DNA of 64,000 bases, taken from assembly GCF_036880965.1 (NCBI RefSeq), contig NZ_JBAJMV010000006.1, positions 124,001 through 188,000 on the forward strand, given 5' to 3'. Source of the stretch: JAUASW01 sp036880965. GTDB taxonomy: Bacteria > Pseudomonadota > Gammaproteobacteria > Burkholderiales > Burkholderiaceae_C. The notes beneath the pieces were generated by a model. That model did no database searches and was not told where the DNA came from. It worked only from the letters and a program-made list of their open reading frames with translations. Below, piece after piece: positions 23,761 to 31,518 of the stretch (the stretch's first letter is position 1; each line of letters opens with the position of its first letter). Both the position numbers and the translations under genes were made by a program.

Positions 23761-24153
23761 TCAAGGCTCGAGCATTGATAGCAGTTCGCCCATTGCCACT
23801 TGCATCAGGGCGGCGCTGCGCGGGTCCGATTCGATCGCTTTGCAGGTCTTTTCAACCAGCTCGGCAAACGGTGGATCGAGCTGGTGCTCGTCTCCGAATT
23901 CATCCAGCAATGCTGCCTCGACGAAGGTTCGCAATACCTCGCCCTGAGGAAGCTGGCCCTCGGTTGATCGCAGGGCCTTGAGTTTTCCAGGGAGACGTAA
24001 AACAGCGCTTTTGCGCTGCGACGCTGTCGCACCTACCGCGCCGCCCACTGAGGAATGGGCGCCCTTACTGTGCTCCGGCCGATTGTGCGTCTCAGCCAGT
24101 TCCGTACGCAGCAGTTTCAACGTTCGCGCTAAGGACTGAATCGGTGTTGTCAT
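23761..24153 (-). CDS. Unknown 130-aa protein convergent with the sigma gene
   Basis: The frame starts at the ATG at 24153 (MTTPIQSLARTLKLLRTELA) and stops 13 bp from the end of the sigma gene on the other strand. The first third is polar and Ser/Gly-rich. The C-terminal 65 residues are helical and acidic (LRTFVEAALLDEFGDEHQLD, ALMQVAMGELLSMLEP). No signal peptide or membrane helix is present. I do not recognise a family; it does not look like FlgM. Its place at the operon border makes a regulatory link possible. Start and coding status are moderately certain. Confidence 0.55.
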   Translation of the reverse strand: MTTPIQSLARTLKLLRTELAETHNRPEHSKGAHSSVGGAVGATASQRKSAVLRLPGKLKALRSTEGQLPQGEVLRTFVEAALLDEFGDEHQLDPPFAELVEKTCKAIESDPRSAALMQVAMGELLSMLEP

Positions 24154-24263
24154 GTGCGGCGAAATTGTCGGGCAAGCGCACTGAAGCGTCGGGTGAGCGC
24201 TCCTCGGCTCGTACTTGGATGCAGACACTCGTGAGCGTCGAAATCGCCATGCCGAGGTAGAAA

Positions 24264-24544
24264 TGGTAGGCCGTGCAGGACTTGAACCTGCGACCAAAGG
24301 ATTCCGGTTTGCGGCCATTTCTGACCTCCCTGGACTATGCCTTCGCCATGTGCTCGAACGCAGTTAGGCGGGCGCCGTCTAGTCTCTACACCTTCCCCGG
24401 AGGGCTTGGCTCGGCATTGCCTTGCACCGCAGCTGCGGCCTTCAGGTTTCACCGAATTTGACGCCATTCACGCGGGCGCTTTCGCATCCCGGTGCACAAC
24501 TTTCGCTATGAGTCCTCTGCTCTAACCAACTGAGCTAACGGCCC
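24264..24544 (-). tRNA. tRNA with CAU anticodon (probably Ile2), split by a group I intron
   Basis: Exon 1 is 24544-24508 and exon 2 is 24303-24264. Spliced, they give a 77-nt cloverleaf: acceptor GGGCCGU/ACGGCCU, D-arm with AGCUCAGUUGGUUAGAGC, anticodon stem GAGGA/UCCUU around loop CUCAUAA, T-loop UUCAAGU and an encoded CCA (24266-24264). The anticodon CAU means initiator or elongator Met, or lysidine-modified Ile2. The resemblance to the intron-bearing tRNA-Ile(CAU) of Azoarcus favours Ile2. No other tRNA with this anticodon is in the window. Confidence 0.93.
24304..24507 (-). ncRNA. Group I self-splicing intron (subgroup IC3-like) in the tRNA anticodon loop
   Basis: The 204-nt insert lies between U36 of the anticodon and A37. 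P1 is exon ...CAU plus AGC, a GAAA loop, then GUU and GUG, giving six pairs with U-G at the 5' splice site. P7 is GACUA (within AGAGACUAGACGG) with UAGUC (within GGCAUAGUCCAGGG). P3 is GGCGUC with GACGGCGCC. P9 is GGUCA-GAAA-UGGCC. The intron ends in ...AAACCGG with the terminal guanosine at 24304. Long stretches (GUCAAAUUCGG, GGUGUAGAGACUAGACGG, AAGGCAUAGUCCAGGGAG) match my memory of the Azoarcus tRNA-Ile intron. It holds no ORF. Confidence 0.95.
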
Positions 24545-24562
24545 ACTTCTACAACGAAGACG

Positions 24563-24589
24563 ATCATAACGCAGCGCTATGACTCGCAA
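24563..24589 (-). promoter_or_regulatory. Possible promoter of the split tRNA
   Basis: On the minus strand TATGAT (24568-24563) is a good -10 element 18 bp before the tRNA 5' end. TTGCGA (24589-24584) could be the -35, although the 15-bp spacer is short. Confidence 0.45.
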
Positions 24590-24629
24590 GATTCGCATTT
24601 GGCCGAGTCATCTTTATTCAGAGGCACGT

Positions 24630-25553
24630 TCAGCCCCTCGCTTTGGCCAGCCGGGCAGCCAGCTCAACATGCTGCAGCTTGAACTTGTCTGCGCTCCTCT
24701 TGAGTCGGTTCAGGTTCTGAAGCTTCCACTGAAGGGCGGGCAACTGCTCCAGATGGGTATAGGGCAGTAGCGACCAAGCCGGCTCGGCCTGCACCATGGA
24801 CAGCAGGAAGTCACAATGCCGGGGCAACAGCGCACGAGGGAGTTCGTCCAGCATGTACCGCCGCGTAGCCAGCAATGCGTCCAGTTCGACCGGCATGGTC
24901 GTCATTCCTTCGAACTCGGCCTTGAACACAGCCTCCAGTGGCTTCTCATTGGGGAACAGCACTTCGTGAGTCGGGCGGTTGTGGCCGGCCAGGTAAACGA
25001 CGAAGCAGTCCAGCAGCGGCTCCTGCCAGCCATGCGTGTCGAGCATCAGCTGCACGTCGAACAAGTCGCGGGGATGCTGACGATCCAGGGCAGCGACCAG
25101 CTTGCTGCCGTAAAGCTCTGGGGCGGCCAGCACAGGCACCTGGATGTCCGCCGCGAACATCTGTTGGGCGGTCGGGGTGAGCGAGCGCCTTTGCGGAGGC
25201 AGCACGGTGCCGCGGAAGACGAAGTTGACCTCGACCTTGACCTCTGCATCGGCGCTGCGCACGAACATCTTGGCTTCGGTGCCGTCCTTGTTCTTGCGCA
25301 ACTCGACCTCATGCCCCAGAGAGGCTACGCGCTGCTGCGCCGCAGCGAGCTCTGCGCCGATAGCCAGCAACGCATCCCCGCGCACCAAGTCGTGGCGAAT
25401 GAAGACCCCGTCGATGTCCACGGACAGGCGCGGCATGTCCTGCACGAAGAGGTTGAGCGCCGTGCCGCCCTTCATCGCGAGCAAGGGTGTATCGAACACT
25501 GCAGGCGCGATGTCAAGCAGCAGTTGGACCGTCCGGATGTAGGCGTCATTCAT
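24630..25553 (-). CDS. abiEii: AbiEii/AbiGii-family nucleotidyltransferase toxin
   Basis: The protein has 307 residues from the ATG at 25553, which overlaps the stop of the upstream antitoxin gene (ATGA). The nucleotidyltransferase motif is MKGGTALNLFVQDMPRLSVD, then ID, and motif III is GSKLVAALDRQHPRDLFDVQ. These mark the DUF1814/AbiEii family, whose members modify tRNA 3' ends or otherwise halt growth as the toxin of type IV-like systems with phage-abortive activity. It is translationally coupled to abiEi. It lies 85 bp from the intron-split tRNA, with no integrase nearby. Longer frames upstream are inside abiEi and are ignored. Confidence 0.88.
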   Translation of the reverse strand: MNDAYIRTVQLLLDIAPAVFDTPLLAMKGGTALNLFVQDMPRLSVDIDGVFIRHDLVRGDALLAIGAELAAAQQRVASLGHEVELRKNKDGTEAKMFVRSADAEVKVEVNFVFRGTVLPPQRRSLTPTAQQMFAADIQVPVLAAPELYGSKLVAALDRQHPRDLFDVQLMLDTHGWQEPLLDCFVVYLAGHNRPTHEVLFPNEKPLEAVFKAEFEGMTTMPVELDALLATRRYMLDELPRALLPRHCDFLLSMVQAEPAWSLLPYTHLEQLPALQWKLQNLNRLKRSADKFKLQHVELAARLAKARG

Positions 25554-26296
25554 GTCGGGCGCTTCAGGTTGAGCCGCTCGCCGGACTTGGTGGTCGATAC
25601 CCAGCGGCGTCCGCCACCCAGGCGCTCGCTGTGCTGACGAGCCAGGTCGGCCCAGGACAGTTCCAGTTCCTCGGCCAACGCGTGCGCCAGACGGGCTACC
25701 TTGATGCGCTTGAGATGCGACAGGAGTTCGTCCAGAACAGGCAACCTCAGCGACCGCGCACTCTCCAGCAGGTTTCGAGCCTCCTCGAGTTCCTGACCCT
25801 TGCCTACATCGCTCAGCAGCTCCAGCAGCGCCCGCTCCGGCGTGGAGACGGGGACGTCGGCGCGCCCACCGGGCATCGGGGCGATACCGACATTGGTGCC
25901 CAGCCCTTGGTCGAAGAGGTGGGTGGCTTGGTAGTCGGCCGGGAACACCGCCGTGAACCACGCGGGCAGCGTGGCCGGCTTGTCGCCCCAGAGGATTAGT
26001 AGCTCCCTGACAGCCAGGTTGTGCCGAACCCCGCGCCAGGCCAGTGCGGTCTTGCCGGCGACATGCAGCCCAGGGATGAGTGCCACCAGCTGAGCCAGAC
26101 TGGCATCGCGGTTCAATTGATCGCCGGGCAGGACGTAAACGCCGTGCCCCAAGCGCTGAAGCCAGCCATCCTCGGCAAGCCGGGCGACTTGCTTGGCACT
26201 GAAACCGCGCTCCTGCAGCCATGCAGAGGCCATCGGGGCACCACGAGGCACCTTAGGCAAGAGCTGACGGAATAGAACAGACGGAGAAGTTCCCAT
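25550..26296 (-). CDS. abiEi: AbiEi-family antitoxin and transcriptional repressor
   Basis: The protein has 248 residues. The N-terminal winged helix reads APMASAWLQERGFSAKQVAR, then LAEDGWLQRLGHGVYVLPGD. AGKTALAWRGVRHNL and STPERALLELLSDVGKGQEL belong to the C-terminal antitoxin domain. AbiEi proteins bind inverted repeats in their own promoter and block the cognate AbiEii toxin. Here a perfect inverted repeat starts 15 bp upstream of the ATG, as expected for autoregulation. The pair forms a two-gene unit. Confidence 0.87.
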   Translation of the reverse strand: MGTSPSVLFRQLLPKVPRGAPMASAWLQERGFSAKQVARLAEDGWLQRLGHGVYVLPGDQLNRDASLAQLVALIPGLHVAGKTALAWRGVRHNLAVRELLILWGDKPATLPAWFTAVFPADYQATHLFDQGLGTNVGIAPMPGGRADVPVSTPERALLELLSDVGKGQELEEARNLLESARSLRLPVLDELLSHLKRIKVARLAHALAEELELSWADLARQHSERLGGGRRWVSTTKSGERLNLKRPT

Positions 26297-26630
26297 TTGG
26301 CGGGAATTTTATGGAATTTTTCATTCCATTGTGCGGGAATTCCGCTCGACTACGGCTGGCATCCCGATTGGCAATGCAGTTGTTACGCATAGAAATGTTC
26401 ACTAAATTCCCGTTTAACGGGTTTGTTGGGGATTTTTCTATTCCAACTTCAAGCCCAGCGTGCCAGTTGCGTACTCCTGCCCGATCCGATAGCCCATCGC
26501 CCGGTAACCCCGCTGCCGGCTTCTCCCACATGCGCAGCAGCGCCGGATGCCCATGCCTGACAACGAAGGCAAGCTCACCCAGGCGCTGATGAACGCCGTG
26601 CTGCTGCGCAAGGGAGGCGTCTGCTTCAGC
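26297..26630. promoter_or_regulatory. abiE control region with several inverted repeats; no gene seen
   Basis: ATGGAAT (26311-26317) and ATTCCAT (26323-26329) form a perfect 7-bp inverted repeat. The octamer CGGGAATT occurs at 26301 and 26334 and inverted at 26405-26412. CCCGTT-T-AACGGG (26409-26421) is a perfect palindrome. These are good AbiEi operator candidates, and the segment is more AT-rich than its surroundings. The part from about 26450 to the hrcA stop shows no feature; a frame starting at 26547 runs antisense into hrcA and is not believable beyond it. Confidence 0.6.
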
Positions 26631-27659
26631 CTACTTGCCGTGCGCCGACAGCGCCTGGCTGACCATGCGGGAGGTGATGTCCACGATCTGGATCATGCGG
26701 TCGTAGGCCATGCGGGTGGGGCCGATCACGCCCAGGGTACCGACGACCTTGCCGTCGATCTCGTAGGGGGCGGAGACGACCGAGAGCTCTTCGTAGGGCA
26801 CGACCTGGCTCTCGCCGCCGATGTAGATGCGCACGCCCTCGGCGCGGCTGGACACGTCCAGCAGACGCATCAATTGCGTTTTCTCTTCGAACAGACCAAA
26901 CAGGCGGCGCAGGCTGCCGAGGTCGTTGCTGAAATCCTGTACGGTGAGCAGGTTGCGCTCGCCGGAGATGATCAGATGCTCTTCGCCGGTGCCCAGCGCG
27001 TCAGTGCCGGCCTGGACGGCGGCTTGCATCAGGCCGGCGATTTCGCCGCGGAGTTCGTCCACCTCGCTCTTCAGCCGCTCGCGCACCGACTCCAGCGTCA
27101 AGCCGGCGTAGTGCGCGTTGAGCCGGTTGCTGGCCTCGGCCAGTTCGCTCTGGCTCAGGTCTTGCGCGGTGAAGATGACGCGGTTCTGCACGTCGCCGTC
27201 GGGCGAGACCATGATCACCAGCACCCGGCGGTCGCCCAGGCGCAGGAACTCGATGTGATGGAACACGCTGGCCTTGCGCGGCGCCGTGACCACGCCGACA
27301 AAGCTCGAGAGATTGGAAAGCAGGTTGGCCGCGCTGGTGATCACGCGCTGCGGCTGGTCGGGCTGCAACTGCTGTTCCAGGGGCTTGGGCTCCATCAGAT
27401 GGGGCTGGGCCGTCAACATCGTGTCGACAAACAGCCGGTAGCCGCGCGGCGTGGGTATGCGGCCGGCCGACGTGTGCGGGCTCGCTATCAGGCCCAGCTC
27501 TTCCAGGTCGGCCATCACATTGCGGATGGTGGCCGGCGACAGTTCAAGGCCAGATGCCTTGGACAGCGTGCGCGAGCCCACAGGCTGGCCGTCGGCGATA
27601 TAGCGTTCGACCAGGGTTTTCAGCAATGATTTGGAGCGCTCGTCCAGCATGGTTTTCAT
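26631..27659 (-). CDS. hrcA: Heat-inducible transcription repressor HrcA
   Basis: The protein has 342 residues. The N-terminal winged helix contains VERYIADGQPVGSRTLSKAS, then LELSPATIRNVMADLEELGL and SPHTSAGRIPTPRGYRLFVD, the HrcA signature. The effector domain has SFVGVVTAPR and the C-terminal GTLGVIGPTRMAYDRMIQIV. HrcA represses heat-shock operons at CIRCE sites. The ATG at 27659 or the one four codons later (MLDERSK) could be used; the longer frame upstream lacks similarity. It faces nadK, and no CIRCE element (TTAGCACTC-N9-GAGTGCTAA) is visible between them. Confidence 0.95.
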   Translation of the reverse strand: MKTMLDERSKSLLKTLVERYIADGQPVGSRTLSKASGLELSPATIRNVMADLEELGLIASPHTSAGRIPTPRGYRLFVDTMLTAQPHLMEPKPLEQQLQPDQPQRVITSAANLLSNLSSFVGVVTAPRKASVFHHIEFLRLGDRRVLVIMVSPDGDVQNRVIFTAQDLSQSELAEASNRLNAHYAGLTLESVRERLKSEVDELRGEIAGLMQAAVQAGTDALGTGEEHLIISGERNLLTVQDFSNDLGSLRRLFGLFEEKTQLMRLLDVSSRAEGVRIYIGGESQVVPYEELSVVSAPYEIDGKVVGTLGVIGPTRMAYDRMIQIVDITSRMVSQALSAHGK

Positions 27660-27718
27660 TGTACGGACACCCGCATCCTCGCCTGTTCGGGACAAGCCCC
27701 TGTGGTGTAATTCCCTCC

Positions 27719-28594
27719 ATGGCCAAGCGTTTTCGACATGCGGCAATCGTGGGCAAACATCAGGCGCGGGGCATCAGACCGCTGCTGGAGGAGATTGCCG
27801 AGTTCGTCACAGGCCTCGGCCTCGACGTCTCGCTCGAACTCGAGACTGCCCAAAACACCGGAATTACCGCCTACGAGGCATTGAGTCCCGACCAGCTCGG
27901 GGCGAACTGTGACCTGGCCATCGTGGTCGGTGGCGACGGCACGATGCTCGGTTTCGCCCGCCAGATGGCAAGGCACGCCATTCCGCTGGTGGGCATCAAC
28001 CAGGGGCGGCTCGGCTTCATCACCGATATCTCGATCGAGCGCTTCCGCGAAGCGCTCGAGCCCATTCTTGTGGGCGACTATGAGATGGAAAAGCGCGCCG
28101 TGCTTGAGGGGGCTGTCTGGCGGGATGGCGAGTGCATTTTCGAGGGCCTGGCGCTGAACGACGTGGTCGTGAGCCGCGGCGCCACGTCGGGCATGGTGGA
28201 GCTGCGCGTTCAGGTGGGCGAAGAGTTCGTCGCCAATATGCGGGCCGACGGCGTGATCGTCGCTTCGCCCACGGGCTCGACGGCCTACTCACTCTCAGCC
28301 GGCGGCCCGATCCTGCACCCCAGCATTGCCGGCTGGGTGCTCGTGCCGATTGCTTCGCATGCGCTGTCCAACCGCCCCATCGTGCTGCCCGACCAGGGCG
28401 GCGTGCTGCTGGAGATCGTGGCCGGCCGCGACGCGAGTGTGAATTTCGATATGCAGAGCCTGGCGAGCCTTCTGCACGGCGACCGCATCAGCGTGCGCCG
28501 CTCGGAGCACCAGGTTTGCTTCCTGCATCCCAAGGGCTGGAGCTACTACGCGACGCTGCGGCGCAAGCTGCGTTGGTACGAAGGGGTGGCCTGA
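27719..28594 (+). CDS. nadK: NAD kinase
   Basis: The protein has 291 residues and makes NADP from NAD. The phosphate-binding motif VVGGDGTMLGFAR is at about 67-79, followed by NQGRLGFITDIS and the NE/D and ASPTGSTAYSLSAGGPI motifs. The start ATG lies 59 bp from the divergent hrcA start. It overlaps recN by 1 nt, forming the nadK-recN pair known from many proteobacteria. Confidence 0.95.
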   Translation: MAKRFRHAAIVGKHQARGIRPLLEEIAEFVTGLGLDVSLELETAQNTGITAYEALSPDQLGANCDLAIVVGGDGTMLGFARQMARHAIPLVGINQGRLGFITDISIERFREALEPILVGDYEMEKRAVLEGAVWRDGECIFEGLALNDVVVSRGATSGMVELRVQVGEEFVANMRADGVIVASPTGSTAYSLSAGGPILHPSIAGWVLVPIASHALSNRPIVLPDQGGVLLEIVAGRDASVNFDMQSLASLLHGDRISVRRSEHQVCFLHPKGWSYYATLRRKLRWYEGVA

Positions 28595-30273
28595 TGCTGC
28601 GCCGCCTTTCGCTTCGCGATTTCGTAATAGTCCCCTCGCTGGAGCTGGATTTCAGCGCCGGCTTCGCCGCCCTCACCGGTGAAACCGGCGCCGGCAAGTC
28701 GATCTTGATAGACGCACTGCAGCTCGCACTGGGCAGCCGCGGCGACGCTGGCGTGGTGCGCGAAGGCGCGGCCAAGGCCGAGATCACCGCAGAATTCGAC
28801 CGCCCGACGAGCCTCTCAACGTGGCTGGATGAGGCCGGCTTCGACGCCGATTCCGAGAGCCTGCTCCTGCGCCGCGTGATCGACGCGCAAGGCAAGAGTC
28901 GCGCCTGGATCAATGGCAGTGCGGCCACGGTCGCCCAATTGCGCGAGCTGGCCGATCACCTCGTAGACATCCACGGCCAGCACGCCTGGCAAGGCCTGAC
29001 CCGCGCGCCCGCGGTACGCGCCTTGCTCGATGCCTATGCAGGCCTGAATACTGCCGCCCTTGCCAAGTCCTACGGTGACTGGCGCGCTGCGAGCGAGACG
29101 CTGGAGAGCGCCCGTAGCCGGTCCGCCGAGTTGGCTCGCGAGCACGAACGCCTGGCCTGGCAGATCGGCGAGCTGGACCGCCTGTCGCCTGGCGAGCAGG
29201 AATGGGAAGAGCTCAATGCCGAGCACCAGCGCCTCTCGCATGCCGCCTCCTTGATGGATGCCGCGCGCGGCGCCCTGGATGCGCTGAGCGAATCCGAGCC
29301 CAGTGCCGAGCGCCTGACCGAGCGCGCGCTGGACGGCCTCCAAGCGGTGCTCGATTACGACCCGCGCTTGCAACCCGCAGTCGAGGCGCTGCTTGGTGCG
29401 CAAGCGCAGATGCAGGACGCCGTTCACACCCTGAGTTCCTATCTGCATGGCGCGGAGCAGGAGCCGGAACGTCTGCAGCAACTGGATGAGCGCCTCTCGG
29501 CCTGGATGCAGATGGCGCGCCGCTATCGCCGCCAGCCCGCCGAGTTGCCGGGTCTCCTGAATGAATGGAAGGCCGAGCTGCAACAGCTCGAAGCTGCAAC
29601 TGACCTGGCCGCGCTGGAACAGGCACAGGCCGCAGCGCGCAAGGCCTTCGAGCTGGAGGCCAAGCGGGTCAGCACGGCGCGCGGCAAGGCCGCGCCGCAG
29701 TTGTCTGCAGCCGTGAGCCAGGCGATGCAGCAGCTGGGCATGGCAGGTGGGCGATTCGAAATTTCCTTGCTGCCGCAAGAGCAGCCGCAGAGCTTCGGCC
29801 TGGAGTCGGCTGAGTTCCTGGTGGCTGGCCATGCCGGCAGCACGCCGCGTCCGCTGGCCAAGGTCGCGTCTGGCGGCGAGCTTTCGCGCATCGCGCTGGC
29901 GATTGCGGTCACGACCTGCCAGCTGGAAGGCCAATCGGCCGGCACCCTGATCTTTGACGAGATCGACGCCGGCGTTGGCGGTGCCGTGGCCGAAACCGTG
30001 GGCCGGCTGATGAAGCAACTGGGGCGCTCGTCACAGGTGCTGGCTGTCACCCACCTGCCCCAGGTTGCCGCTTGCGCGGACCAGCATTACGTCGTCTCCA
30101 AGGCCTTGCACCACGGCGTCACCTGCAGCGATGTGCAGCCGGTGTCCGGCGAGGCACGCGTGGCCGAAATCGCCCGCATGCTGGGCGGCGAACGTCTCTC
30201 TTCCACCAGCCTGGCCCATGCGCAGGAGATGCTGACGCTCTCCGCGAAGCCGGCCAAGGCCGCCAAATCATGA
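28594..30273 (+). CDS. recN: DNA repair protein RecN
   Basis: The protein has 559 residues from the ATG at 28594; an open frame extends further upstream inside nadK. Walker A is LTGETGAGKSILIDAL near residue 27. Long coiled-coil arms follow (about 150-380). The SMC-type signature is ASGGELSRIALAI, with Walker B LIFDEIDAGVGG and TGGAVAE-like D-loop. RecN is an SMC-like ATPase that brings broken ends together in double-strand break repair. The length matches the family. Confidence 0.95.
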   Translation: MLRRLSLRDFVIVPSLELDFSAGFAALTGETGAGKSILIDALQLALGSRGDAGVVREGAAKAEITAEFDRPTSLSTWLDEAGFDADSESLLLRRVIDAQGKSRAWINGSAATVAQLRELADHLVDIHGQHAWQGLTRAPAVRALLDAYAGLNTAALAKSYGDWRAASETLESARSRSAELAREHERLAWQIGELDRLSPGEQEWEELNAEHQRLSHAASLMDAARGALDALSESEPSAERLTERALDGLQAVLDYDPRLQPAVEALLGAQAQMQDAVHTLSSYLHGAEQEPERLQQLDERLSAWMQMARRYRRQPAELPGLLNEWKAELQQLEAATDLAALEQAQAAARKAFELEAKRVSTARGKAAPQLSAAVSQAMQQLGMAGGRFEISLLPQEQPQSFGLESAEFLVAGHAGSTPRPLAKVASGGELSRIALAIAVTTCQLEGQSAGTLIFDEIDAGVGGAVAETVGRLMKQLGRSSQVLAVTHLPQVAACADQHYVVSKALHHGVTCSDVQPVSGEARVAEIARMLGGERLSSTSLAHAQEMLTLSAKPAKAAKS

Positions 30274-31190
30274 TCAGCACCAGCCCTGCCCCCTTGATTG
30301 ATATCGGCGTCAGCCCCACTGGCGCCGCCGATCTGGTGCTCCTGACGGGTATGTCGGGCGGCGGCAAGTCGGTCGCCATGCATGCCCTGGAAGACGCCGG
30401 TTTCTTCTGCGTGGACAACCTGCCGCCCGAATTGCTGCCGCAGTTCCTGATGCTGGAAGAACGCCGCGGCAAGCGTCGCGTGGCCATCGCAGTGGATGTG
30501 CGCAGCGCGGGCTCCTTGCCGCATCTGCTGCCGCTGATCAAGCAATTGCGCAGCGAGGGCACGGCCGTTCGCTCGATCTTCCTGGATGCCAATACCGAGG
30601 CGCTGATGCGCCGTTTCTCGGAAACGCGCCGTCCTCACCCGCTGCGTCAAGACGACACCTCGGGCGACGACGCGCATCGCGCGCTGCTCGATGCAATCCA
30701 GCTGGAACGAGAGCTGCTGGCCGCGCTGCGGGTCGAATCGACCGTGATTGACACCAGCCTCTTGCGCCCCGCGCAACTGCGCGCCTGGGTGCGCGACCTG
30801 GTGGCGGTCAAGGGCGAATCGCTGACTCTGGTGTTCGAGTCATTCGCCTTCAAGCATGGCGTGCCGAGCGACGCCGATTTCGTCTTCGACGTGCGGGTGC
30901 TGCCCAACCCCTATTACGACCGCGAGCTGCGCCCGCTGAACGGGCGAGACAAGCCGGTGGCGGCCTACCTGGAAGACCAGCCCGAGGTGCGCCTGATGCT
31001 GGCGCAGATCGGCTCCTTCATCGGCCAGTGGCTGCCCAGCTTTGCTGCCGACCAGCGCAGCTACCTGACGATTGCCATCGGCTGCACCGGCGGCCAGCAC
31101 CGCTCGGTCTATCTGGTGGAGACGCTGACGCGCCAATTCGCCTATCACGGCCAGGTGCTCAAGCGGCACCGCGAGCTGGACTACCGCTGA
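30270..31190 (+). CDS. rapZ: RNase adapter protein RapZ
   Basis: The protein has 306 residues, coupled to recN by an ATGA overlap. Walker A is LLTGMSGGGKSVAMHALEDA, followed by GFFCVDNLPPELLPQFL. The C-terminal domain has VLPNPYYDREL, GCTGGQHRSVYLVETL. In enterobacteria RapZ guides RNase E to the sRNA GlmZ; outside them it is an NTP- and metabolite-binding regulator. Its usual partners (ptsN, hprK) are not in the window. Confidence 0.93.
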   Translation: MISTSPAPLIDIGVSPTGAADLVLLTGMSGGGKSVAMHALEDAGFFCVDNLPPELLPQFLMLEERRGKRRVAIAVDVRSAGSLPHLLPLIKQLRSEGTAVRSIFLDANTEALMRRFSETRRPHPLRQDDTSGDDAHRALLDAIQLERELLAALRVESTVIDTSLLRPAQLRAWVRDLVAVKGESLTLVFESFAFKHGVPSDADFVFDVRVLPNPYYDRELRPLNGRDKPVAAYLEDQPEVRLMLAQIGSFIGQWLPSFAADQRSYLTIAIGCTGGQHRSVYLVETLTRQFAYHGQVLKRHRELDYR

Positions 31191-31194
31191 AGCC

Positions 31195-31503
31195 TCAGCC
31201 GGCCTGGCTGGTCTTGTTGCCCGATATCAGCAGCGCGAGCAAGACCACCGAGGCGATGGGCACGAAGACGATGAGTGCGATCAGCCAGGGCAGCAGCGAG
31301 CGGCCGCTCAGCTTCAAGGCCTGGGCCATGAAAACCCAATGGGCCACCATGGCGCCGGCAATACCCAGGCTCAGCATGCTGGCTCGCAGGGCTGAAATCT
31401 CTTCTTCGCCGTTATTGCCCATGATCAGGAGCCCCAGGCACACGGCACCGACCAGCATGGCGATCAGGGCGGACTCGATGGCATTCTTCACTGCAGCATT
31501 CAT
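31195..31503 (-). CDS. Small hydrophobic membrane protein of unknown function
   Basis: The protein has 102 residues with three predicted membrane helices (about 13-30, 43-61 and 72-92) and short polar loops (GNNGEEEISALR, KLSGRS). The tail is SGNKTSQAG. I do not recognise a family. It is convergent with rapZ, 4 bp apart, and lies downstream of mutY on the same strand (15-bp gap), so it may be co-transcribed with mutM-mutY. Confidence 0.7.
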   Translation of the reverse strand: MNAAVKNAIESALIAMLVGAVCLGLLIMGNNGEEEISALRASMLSLGIAGAMVAHWVFMAQALKLSGRSLLPWLIALIVFVPIASVVLLALLISGNKTSQAG

Positions 31504-31518
31504 GGTTCGCTTGTCTCC

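Noticed and set aside
4149..24263. The flagellar operon as an integrative island using the adjacent tRNA as attachment site
   Set aside because: No integrase gene is present, and no copy of the tRNA 3' end was found near 4149-4400. The closeness to the tRNA may be chance.
26547..27629. A 360-codon plus-strand frame opposite hrcA
   Set aside because: hrcA on the other strand is unmistakable. The frame is a shadow beyond its first about 30 codons, and nothing recognisable is in those.
27660..27718. A CIRCE element between hrcA and nadK
   Set aside because: The TTAGCACTC/GAGTGCTAA inverted repeat is not present in this 59-bp gap.
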